Shown one piece after another: positions 1-4,734 of a DNA stretch of 6,417 nucleotides (within the stretch, counting starts at the first letter, position 1; every line of letters starts with the position of its first letter). The translations under genes were made by a program, and so were the position numbers. The notes beneath the pieces were generated by a model that had not been told where the DNA came from, did no database searches, and saw only the letters and a program-made list of their open reading frames with translations. The stretch is from JAZGBC01 sp036444495. Its GTDB lineage: Bacteria; Pseudomonadota; Alphaproteobacteria; Kiloniellales; J153. The stretch spans positions 1 through 6,417 of the forward strand of contig JAZGBC010000011.1 in assembly GCA_036444495.1 (NCBI GenBank). The letters run 5' to 3'.

Positions 1-565
1 GGGTCTTGTCGAGCTTGACCGTGAGCTCGCGGATCACCCGGTAGGTGTCCTCCTCGGTGGCGATGCCGCGGATCAGCTCGACCAGCTTCATCAGCGGCAC
101 CGGGTTCATGAAGTGCATGCCCATGAACTTGCCGGGCCGGTCGGTGATCGCCGCCAGGCGCGTGATCGAGATCGAGGAGGTGTTGGTGCAGATGATCGCC
201 TCGGGCTTCAAAACGGGGCACAGCTTCTTGAGGATATCGCGCTTGATCTCCTCGTTTTCCGTGGCCGATTCGATCACCACGTCGCAGCCCTTGAAGATCG
301 ACAGCTCCGTGCCCGTGGAAATGCGCGCCATGGCGGCCTTCTGATCCTTGGCGCCGATGCGCTTGTTCTTGACCTGGCGCTCGAGGTTGCGGTTGACGGC
401 TTCCAGCGCCTTGTCGAGCTGTTCCTGTCCGATGTCCGAGATGCGCACGTCATAGCCGGCAAGCGCGCAGACATGGGCGATGCCGCTGCCCATCTGGCCG
501 GCGCCGATCACCCCGATACACTTGATGTCGAGGCTTCCCTTGGTCGTGCCTGTCTTGTCCGCCAT
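1..565 (-). CDS. hbd: 3-hydroxybutyryl-CoA dehydrogenase, C-terminus cut by window edge
   Basis: NAD-dependent 3-hydroxyacyl-CoA dehydrogenase, probably the short-chain type that interconverts (S)-3-hydroxybutyryl-CoA and acetoacetyl-CoA in the cytoplasm. The visible 188 residues hold the NAD-binding Rossmann domain, with the dinucleotide motif GAGQMGSG at residues 21-28. By alignment with the human short-chain enzyme, the catalytic positions are E103, S130 (in NTSS), H151 (in HFMNPVP), N154 and E163. The family is usually about 280-295 residues long, so roughly 100 C-terminal residues, including the helical dimerisation domain and the last active-site Asn, lie beyond base 1. The ATG start is chosen because the Rossmann fold begins shortly after it. 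A weak AAGG sits only 3 bases upstream. The frame stays open upstream into the end of etfA, so the start is not forced. It follows etfA by 35 bases with no terminator, so it is probably co-transcribed with etfBA. A PaaH-like role in another acyl-CoA pathway is possible. Confidence 0.93.
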   Translation of the reverse strand, partial: MADKTGTTKGSLDIKCIGVIGAGQMGSGIAHVCALAGYDVRISDIGQEQLDKALEAVNRNLERQVKNKRIGAKDQKAAMARISTGTELSIFKGCDVVIESATENEEIKRDILKKLCPVLKPEAIICTNTSSISITRLAAITDRPGKFMGMHFMNPVPLMKLVELIRGIATEEDTYRVIRELTVKLDKT

Positions 566-600
566 GAACCTTGTTTTTAGTTGTTGCAGGGGGGCGCCGT

Positions 601-1533
601 CTAGCCCAGCGCGCTCTCGAGATCGGGCAGGACCTGGAAGAGATCGGCCACCAAGCCATAGTCGGCGACCTGGAAGATGGGCGCTTCCTCGTCCTTGTTG
701 ATCGCCACGATGACCTTGGAATCCTTCATGCCCGCCAGGTGCTGGATCGCGCCCGAGATGCCCACGGCGATGTAAAGGTCCGGGGCCACCACTTTCCCCG
801 TTTGTCCCACCTGGTAGTCGTTGGGCACGAAGCCCGCGTCCACCGCCGCGCGGGATGCGCCCACCGCGGCGCCCAATTTATCGGCGATGCGCTCCAGCAT
901 GGCGAAGTTCTCGCCGCTCTGCATGCCGCGCCCGCCCGAGATCACGATCCCGGCGGTGGTCAGCTCGGGGCGCTCGGATTTGGTCAACTCCTGGCCGAGG
1001 AAGCTCGCGAGGCCAGCGTCGCCCGTGCTCTCCACCGGCTCGCTCGCGGCCGAACCGCCCTCTTCGGCCGCCGGATCGAAGGCGGTCGCGCGCACGGTGA
1101 TCAGCTTGATCTTGTCCGACGACTGCACCGTGGCCATGGCATTGCCCGCATAGATCGGGCGGATGAAGGTATCCGCACTCTCGATGCCGCTGATGTCGGA
1201 GATCTGCTGCACGTCCAACAGCGCGGCCGCGCGCGGCATGACGTTCTTGCCGAATGTGGTGGCCGGGGCCAGGACGTGGCTGTACTCGGGCGCCAGCTTG
1301 GCGATGAGCGGCGCCAGGTTCTCGGCCACGGCGTGCTCGTACTCGGGCGCATCGGCGAGCAGCACCTTGCCGATGCCGGCCACCTTGCCCGCGGCCTCGG
1401 CCACGGAGGCGCAGCCGCTTCCGGCCACAAGCATGTGCAACTCGTCACCGATCTGCCCGGCGGCGGTCACGGTATTGAGCGTGGCGGGCTTGAGCACCGC
1501 GTTGTCGTGTTCGGCGACGATCAGGACGGCCAT
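601..1533 (-). CDS. etfA: Electron transfer flavoprotein subunit alpha
   Basis: Alpha subunit (310 residues, normal length) of the soluble FAD/AMP heterodimer that takes electrons from acyl-CoA and related dehydrogenases and passes them to ETF:quinone oxidoreductase. The N-terminal ETF domain starts at MAVLIVAEHDN. The C-terminal half is the FAD-binding domain: GGRG at 200-203, VGASRAAVD at about 224-232, QVGQTG at about 241-246, and the family signature LYIAVGISGAIQH at 253-265, which continues to the conserved AIN near residue 279. The ATG start is fixed by homology and by a good AAGGTGA ribosome-binding site. The start overlaps the etfB stop by one base (TGATG), a usual arrangement for coupled translation of two subunits made in equal amounts. 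Stop codon is TAG. No key motif is missing. The linker around residues 155-175 is rich in Ala, Ser and Glu, as expected between the two domains. Confidence 0.98.
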   Translation of the reverse strand: MAVLIVAEHDNAVLKPATLNTVTAAGQIGDELHMLVAGSGCASVAEAAGKVAGIGKVLLADAPEYEHAVAENLAPLIAKLAPEYSHVLAPATTFGKNVMPRAAALLDVQQISDISGIESADTFIRPIYAGNAMATVQSSDKIKLITVRATAFDPAAEEGGSAASEPVESTGDAGLASFLGQELTKSERPELTTAGIVISGGRGMQSGENFAMLERIADKLGAAVGASRAAVDAGFVPNDYQVGQTGKVVAPDLYIAVGISGAIQHLAGMKDSKVIVAINKDEEAPIFQVADYGLVADLFQVLPDLESALG

Positions 1534-2282
1534 CAGATCACCTTCGCCTCGTTCCTGAGTTTCTCGATCAGCTCGGCCACGTCCGCCACCTTGACGCCGG
1601 CGGCGCGCGGCGGCGGCTCCACGACCTTGAGCGTGGTGACCCGCGGCGCCACGTCGACGCCCAGGTCGGCGGGCGTGAGCGTCTCGATCGGCTTTTTCTT
1701 GGCTTTCATGATGTTGGGCAGCGAGGCGTAGCGCGGCTCGTTCAGGCGCAGGTCCACGGTCACCACGCAGGGCGCCTTGAGCTGCAGGTTCTCCAGCCCG
1801 CCGTCCACCTCGCGCGTCACCTTATAGCCCTCGCCGTTCTTCTCGATCTTGGAGACGAAGGCGCCTTGCGGCCAGCCGAGCAGCGCGGCCAGCATCTGGC
1901 CGGTCTGGTTGTTGTCGCCGTCGATGGCCTGCTTGCCCATGATAACCAGGTCCACGCCCTCCTTCTCGGCGACCGCCTTGAGCAGCTTGGCCACGGCGAG
2001 GGGCTCCAGCGCCGCGTCGCTCTCGATCAGGATGCCGCGGTCCGCGCCCATGGCCAGACCCGTACGGATCGTCTCCTGGGCCTGGCTGGCGCCGGCCGAG
2101 ACGATGATCACCTCCTCCGCCGTGCCCGCCTCCTTCATGCGTATCGCCTCTTCCACGGCGATCTCGCAAAAGGGGTTCATGGCCATCTTGACGTTGTTGA
2201 GCTCCACCCCCGTCTGGTCCGCCTTGACGCGGACCTTCACGTTGGCGTCGATGACGCGCTTGACCGGAACGAGAACCTTCAT
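1533..2282 (-). CDS. etfB: Electron transfer flavoprotein subunit beta
   Basis: Beta subunit of ETF (249 residues, normal length). It carries the structural AMP and the loop that docks on partner dehydrogenases. Visible motifs are the N-terminal KVLVPVKRV strand, MNPFCEIAVEEA at 35-46, the AMP-site motif MGKQAIDGDNNQTGQ at 115-129, the beta-subunit signature at about 155-175 (VTREVDGG through APCVVT), and the partner-recognition loop RYASLPNIMKAKKK at 184-197, whose Leu188 corresponds to the anchoring leucine of the human protein. The ATG start is set by homology because the protein must begin with MKVLVPVK. The only purine-rich stretch before it, AAGGG, abuts the ATG with no spacer, so the ribosome-binding site is unusual. 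First gene of an etfB-etfA-hbd run, with a promoter-like sequence about 100 bases upstream. Confidence 0.98.
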   Translation of the reverse strand: MKVLVPVKRVIDANVKVRVKADQTGVELNNVKMAMNPFCEIAVEEAIRMKEAGTAEEVIIVSAGASQAQETIRTGLAMGADRGILIESDAALEPLAVAKLLKAVAEKEGVDLVIMGKQAIDGDNNQTGQMLAALLGWPQGAFVSKIEKNGEGYKVTREVDGGLENLQLKAPCVVTVDLRLNEPRYASLPNIMKAKKKPIETLTPADLGVDVAPRVTTLKVVEPPPRAAGVKVADVAELIEKLRNEAKVI

Positions 2283-2379
2283 CCCTTAAGCCTGCTTCGC
2301 TTGATGGATTACGCAGTGCGGCGCAAAACGGCCCGCGTGTGATGTGCGGAAATCCCTGCCTTCTGCTTTTCGCGGGCGC

Positions 2380-2409
2380 ACAATAAGGTTAGCCCGGCCC
2401 GGCTGTCAA
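2380..2409 (-). promoter_or_regulatory. Candidate sigma70 promoter for etfB-etfA-hbd
   Basis: On the minus strand a perfect TTGACA -35 box (2409-2404) is followed after 18 bases by TATTGT (2385-2380), which matches four of six -10 positions. Transcription would start near 2373, giving an untranslated leader of about 90 bases before the etfB ATG at 2282. It lies in the 182-base gap between the adenosyltransferase gene and etfB, so etfBA-hbd can probably be expressed independently of the upstream genes. Prediction from sequence only. Confidence 0.5.
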
Positions 2410-2430
2410 CGCGCGCAATAGCATATAATA

Positions 2431-2450
2431 CCAAGTTTTTTGCGGCTTGG
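2431..2450 (-). repeat. Short inverted repeat after the adenosyltransferase gene
   Basis: On the minus strand CCAAG and CTTGG are separated by 10 bases, including a run of six A, and are followed by the AT-rich TATTATAT. It starts 14 bases after the adenosyltransferase stop codon. The stem is only 5 base pairs and no clean T run follows, so it would at best be a weak terminator or attenuator. Confidence 0.25.
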
Positions 2451-2464
2451 CGGGGTCTCGGAGC

Positions 2465-3028
2465 CTAGCGGTTTTGGCCCGGCTGCCAGAGCACGTCTTG
2501 TGCACCGCGGCCGTTGGCGTGGCGCGCGAGCACGAAGAGCAGGTCCGAGAGCCGGTTGATGTAGCGCACCGCCTCCGGGTTGACCGTCTCTGTCTCGGCG
2601 AGCGCCGTCATATCGCGTTCGGCGCGCCGCGCGATGGTGCGCGCCAGGTGCAGCGCCGCACCGGCGGGCGTGCCGCCGGGCAGGACGAAGGAATCGAGCG
2701 CCCCCAGCCCCTCGTTGATGCGGTCGATCTCGCCTTCCAGGCGCTCCACCTGGGCCGCGCTCATCCTGAGCGGCGGCGGGTCGGCGTCCTCCCGTTCCGG
2801 GCGGCAGAGGTCGGCGCCCAGGTCGAAGAGGTCGTTCTGGGCGCGTGCCAGAATCTCATCCAGCTCGCCGTCCGTTTGCTGGCGCGCCACGCCGAGGGCG
2901 GCGTTGGCCTCGTCCACCGTGCCGTAGGCGGCCACGCGCAGGCCGTGCTTGGCCACGCGCGCGCCGTCGCCGAGGGAGGTCTCGCCCTTGTCCCCGCCAC
3001 GGGTGTAGATGCGCGTCAGCTTGACCAT
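2465..3028 (-). CDS. pduO: PduO-type ATP:cob(I)alamin adenosyltransferase
   Basis: Transfers the 5'-deoxyadenosyl group of ATP to cob(I)alamin (or cob(I)yrinic acid a,c-diamide) to make the adenosyl form of vitamin B12. Cytoplasmic, expected to be a trimer of five-helix bundles. It is a single-domain protein of 187 residues, the usual length. Visible motifs are the N-terminal ATP-binding segment YTRGGDKGETSLGDG at 8-22, GTVDEAN at 36-42, FVLPGG at 114-119, the basic helix from R130 through RRAER at 134-138, and the diagnostic YINRLSDLLFVLAR at 156-169 with N158, R159 and D162. It is unrelated to CobA/CobO-type adenosyltransferases, although annotation pipelines often give it the cobO name. 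The ATG start has a strong GGGGGAG ribosome-binding site 4 bases upstream. It begins 31 bases after the DinB-family gene. Being next to etfBA and near a possible ethylmalonyl-CoA pathway enzyme suggests it serves AdoCbl-dependent mutases, but this is inference. Confidence 0.95.
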   Translation of the reverse strand: MVKLTRIYTRGGDKGETSLGDGARVAKHGLRVAAYGTVDEANAALGVARQQTDGELDEILARAQNDLFDLGADLCRPEREDADPPPLRMSAAQVERLEGEIDRINEGLGALDSFVLPGGTPAGAALHLARTIARRAERDMTALAETETVNPEAVRYINRLSDLLFVLARHANGRGAQDVLWQPGQNR

Positions 3029-3059
3029 GAAACTCCCCCGCCGTTGCCCGGCATCCGCA

Positions 3060-3593
3060 CTATAGAGCGTCCACGCCGGCCTCGGAATAGAGCGCCGGCA
3101 GCCAGGGGATGTCGGTGGTGCCGGGATCGACGCCCAGCTGTTTGATGAGCGTGGTCGCCTGGCCGCGGTGGTGGGTCTGGTGATTGAACATCTGCGTCAG
3201 CATGACCCAGCGCGGCAAGGTACGGGTCTTGCCGTCGATCATGCTGGTGAAGGTCAAGGGCTCGGCCAGGCCCTTCCGGTCCAGGTTCGCGATCCAATCC
3301 AGGATTCGGCCATCGATCTGCTTGCGCTCGGCCCGCATCGCGCCGAAGTCGCCGTATAGCTCGGAGCCGAAGTCACCCTCGGGCATGGGCGAGCCCGTAA
3401 AGCGCGCCAGGAAGATGAGATCGGCAAACAGGATGTGATTGAGCGTACCGTGCAGCGACTTGAAGAAGGCGCCCAGGTCCTGCTTGCGCTTGGCGTCGGG
3501 AATCTCCGCGGCAAGCGCGTAGATTTTGCGGTTCATCCAGGCGTTGTAGTCGGCCATGAGGGCGTAGTTGTCGCCCCTGTACAGGCTCTTCAC
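3060..3593 (-). CDS. DinB-family protein (putative metal-dependent four-helix bundle)
   Basis: A 177-residue member of the DinB/YfiT-like superfamily, whose characterised relatives are metal-binding four-helix bundles, some being thiol S-transferases. The biochemical role here is unknown. The expected metal triad is visible: H53 in LNHILFAD, and H138 and H142 in FNHQTHHRGQ, the classic HxxxHRGQ-type motif. Other landmarks are YNAW near residue 16 and LTQMFNH near 132. The longest start is a GTG at 3593, nine bases after the stop of the small membrane-protein gene. It has only a poor GGGCGGG-like sequence before it. An ATG at residue 13 (base 3557) would shorten the first helix and has no better ribosome-binding site, so the GTG is preferred but uncertain. 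The spacing of 9 bases upstream and 31 bases downstream suggests co-transcription with its neighbours. The 'DNA damage inducible' name is historical and should not be read as function. Confidence 0.88.
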   Translation of the reverse strand: MKSLYRGDNYALMADYNAWMNRKIYALAAEIPDAKRKQDLGAFFKSLHGTLNHILFADLIFLARFTGSPMPEGDFGSELYGDFGAMRAERKQIDGRILDWIANLDRKGLAEPLTFTSMIDGKTRTLPRWVMLTQMFNHQTHHRGQATTLIKQLGVDPGTTDIPWLPALYSEAGVDAL

Positions 3594-3602
3594 CCCGCCC
3601 GC

Positions 3603-3800
3603 CTATCCGTTGGCCAGGAACATGGCGAGCAACAGGAGGGCAACGGCGCAGCCCTGCAGGATGACGCGCCAGCGCATGAGGAGGTTGCCGTATTTGCGGT
3701 TGAACTCGCCGCCGCGGGCCATGCCGAAGACACCGGTCATCAGCACGGCCAGCGTGGCGGCGAGCGCGATACCCACCAGCACGAAAACCACGGAATTCAT
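3603..3800 (-). CDS. HIG1-domain two-helix membrane protein
   Basis: A 65-residue protein with two predicted transmembrane helices, about residues 4-26 and 45-62, joined by a basic loop. The loop and second helix carry the HIG1-type pattern: GG at 30-31, then NLLMRWRVILQG at 39-50, ending in the conserved Gln-Gly. Such proteins are annotated in alphaproteobacteria as 'twin transmembrane protein', and mitochondrial HIG1 proteins associate with cytochrome oxidase and respiratory supercomplexes. The bacterial function is largely unproven. Location is expected to be the inner membrane. The ATG start is the only sensible one and removes nothing from helix 1. There is no recognisable ribosome-binding site before it; instead TATACC lies six bases upstream. 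It is the first gene of a close-packed group with the DinB-family and adenosyltransferase genes. Its proximity to etfBA fits a link to respiratory electron transfer, but that is inference. Confidence 0.85.
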   Translation of the reverse strand: MNSVVFVLVGIALAATLAVLMTGVFGMARGGEFNRKYGNLLMRWRVILQGCAVALLLLAMFLANG

Positions 3801-3858
3801 GGGATTGGTATAGCGCCCGGACTAGACGCGGGCCAGCGGCAAGTTAAGCGGAAACGGT

Positions 3859-3870
3859 CTCCGGCCGGAG
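3859..3870. repeat. Perfect 12-base palindrome in the vapC to HIG1 gap
   Basis: CTCCGGCCGGAG is fully self-complementary and sits near the middle of the 152-base non-coding gap (3801-3952) upstream of the HIG1-domain gene. It could be a regulator site, a small hairpin or chance in GC-rich DNA. Nothing else shows which. Confidence 0.3.
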
Positions 3871-3895
3871 GCGTTCGACGGGGCGCTCGTCTCCG

Positions 3896-3942
3896 AAAAA
3901 CGCCCGAACCAAAACATGCAAGGGGGAGGGTCAGTTCAAGCG
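3896..3942 (-). terminator. Candidate intrinsic terminator after vapC
   Basis: In the minus-strand RNA CGCUUGAAC (3942-3934) can pair with GUUCGGGCG (3909-3901) to give a 9-base-pair stem with two G-U pairs, extendable by one more G-U at each end. Five U (3900-3896) follow immediately. It begins 11 bases after the vapC stop codon, the right place to end the vapBC transcript. The 24-base loop is larger than usual, so confidence is moderate. Confidence 0.5.
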
Positions 3943-3952
3943 CTCGTTGGTA

Positions 3953-4369
3953 TTAGACGGCGAGCACCGGGGTACCGAGATTCTCCGCCGCCCGTTGCAG
4001 CGCCGTGTCCTTGGTGGCCAGTGGCACGCCAAGGCGCATGGCGAGCTCCAGATAGGCCGCATCGTACGTGGTCAGCCCTTCGCTGCGGGCGAGGCTCAGC
4101 ACGTCGTCCAGGGCGCGCCGTGGGGTTTCCTCGTCGATCGCCACCGGCAGGTCCTGGACCAGCGCCACAAACTCGGCGATCTTGGCCGCGCTCAGCCGGC
4201 CACGGCGTTCGGCCATGACCAACACATTGCCGAGCTCGAGCGGCCAGATGCCCGGCGCCGCCGCTCCCTCTTCGCCGAGGCGATCGAGCAACCCGTCGCT
4301 CGCCAGCGTGGCTTCGTCCTCGAAGCACCAGGTGACGGCGACGGAGCAGTCGATGACGAAGGCGGTCAC
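3953..4369 (-). CDS. vapC: VapC-type PIN-domain toxin (endoribonuclease)
   Basis: A 138-residue PIN-domain protein, the usual VapC length, predicted to be a magnesium-dependent ribonuclease that inhibits translation when freed from its antitoxin. All four expected acidic residues are present: D7 in FVIDCSV, E45 in PLELGNVL, D103 in LTTYDAAYLELA and D121 in ATKDTAL. The active site therefore looks intact. Start is GTG at 4369, overlapping the antitoxin stop by four bases (GTGA), with an AGGGG ribosome-binding site about 6 bases upstream. Translation is probably coupled to the antitoxin. A candidate terminator follows the TAA stop. The tRNA or rRNA target cannot be read from the sequence. Confidence 0.93.
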   Translation of the reverse strand: MTAFVIDCSVAVTWCFEDEATLASDGLLDRLGEEGAAAPGIWPLELGNVLVMAERRGRLSAAKIAEFVALVQDLPVAIDEETPRRALDDVLSLARSEGLTTYDAAYLELAMRLGVPLATKDTALQRAAENLGTPVLAV

Positions 4370-4605
4370 CGGCGCCCCTCGTCACGCAGATCCTTCCACG
4401 AGAGCCCGTCCAGCCGAGACCCCTTGCGGAAGGCCTTGAGGCGGGAGATGGCACGCCGTGCCCGTTCGCCGTCCGGCTTGGCAAAGGGCACGAGGCGCGC
4501 CACGGGCGCGCCGTGCTTGGTGATCACGATCTGCTCGCCCTTGGCGACCCGCTCCAGCAGGCGGGCGAAATGGGTCTTGGCCTCGAAGGCACCGATGGAT
4601 TTCAT
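4366..4605 (-). CDS. vapB: Phd/YefM-family antitoxin of the VapC pair
   Basis: A 79-residue antitoxin. The N-terminal half (residues 1-45) is the Phd/YefM DNA-binding and dimerisation domain, with the family pattern IGAFEAKTHFARLLERV, then GEQIVITKHGAPVARLVP. The C-terminal half (about 46-79) is highly charged with many Arg and Lys, as expected for the disordered segment that wraps around the toxin. It should neutralise the PIN toxin encoded immediately downstream and, with it, repress its own promoter. The ATG at 4605 is directly preceded by a pair of ACTAGTT repeats and lacks any Shine-Dalgarno sequence. The symbol vapB is used for the pairing with VapC; the fold is Phd-like rather than AbrB-like. 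Confidence 0.92.
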   Translation of the reverse strand: MKSIGAFEAKTHFARLLERVAKGEQIVITKHGAPVARLVPFAKPDGERARRAISRLKAFRKGSRLDGLSWKDLRDEGRR

Positions 4606-4623
4606 ACTAGTTGGAGACTAGTT
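4606..4623 (-). promoter_or_regulatory. Operator-like direct repeat before the vapBC pair
   Basis: Two exact 7-base copies (ACTAGTT on the plus strand, AACTAGT on the minus strand) lie at 4606-4612 and 4617-4623, exactly 11 bases apart, about one helical turn. Each contains the palindrome ACTAGT, so the block is also an inverted repeat. It ends one base before the antitoxin ATG and overlaps the likely -10 and start region. Toxin-antitoxin pairs of this type usually repress themselves through such sites. Confidence 0.6.
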
Positions 4624-4643
4624 TAAATAGCCACAAAATGCAA
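4615..4643 (-). promoter_or_regulatory. Candidate vapBC promoter
   Basis: On the minus strand TTGCAT (4643-4638) is followed after 17 bases by TAGTCT (4620-4615). An alternative -10 is TATTTA at 4629-4624, which lacks a good -35. Either would start transcription only about 3 to 12 bases before the antitoxin ATG. The -10 matches are modest. Confidence 0.35.
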
Positions 4644-4716
4644 GTCCGACCGTCTGAGGGCTTGGGGTGTCTCCCGGATGGCTGGGGTTCGGGTGGCTTG
4701 GCCTGAGGCGGGGGAC

Positions 4717-4734
4717 AGAGTCCATACCGACTCT
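4717..4734 (-). repeat. Hairpin overlapping the acyl-CoA dehydrogenase stop codon
   Basis: In the minus-strand RNA AGAGUC and GACUCU form a perfect 6-base-pair stem around the loop GGUAUG. The first arm overlaps the TAG stop codon. What follows is GTCCCCC rather than a T run, so it is not a classic terminator; it could protect the 3' end or be chance. Confidence 0.3.

Noticed and set aside
571..1731. A 386-codon plus-strand open frame opposite etfA and the end of etfB
   Set aside because: It is rich in His, Arg, Gly and Ala, has no recognisable domain, and lies antisense to two unmistakable ETF genes. Long antisense frames are common in GC-rich coding DNA.
2283..2464. Possible riboswitch (cobalamin type) between the adenosyltransferase and etfB genes
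   Set aside because: The gap is too short and shows no B12-box-like conserved core. It is also downstream rather than upstream of the cobalamin gene.
2447..3145. A 232-codon plus-strand frame opposite the adenosyltransferase gene
   Set aside because: It mirrors the codon structure of the minus-strand gene and shows no domain of its own.
3805..3955. TTGGTAT repeated at 3805-3811 and 3947-3953, with a third copy on the minus strand near 2436-2430, suggestive of insertion-site duplications or a shared regulator site
   Set aside because: The match is only 7 to 9 bases, the flanks differ, and there are no inverted ends or integrase genes. Chance in the AT-richer gaps is enough.
3435..4621. Plus-strand open frames at 3435-3956 and 3947-4621 that could look like antisense genes to dinB, HIG1 and vapBC
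   Set aside because: No family resemblance, no convincing ribosome-binding sites, and the minus-strand genes there have complete motifs.
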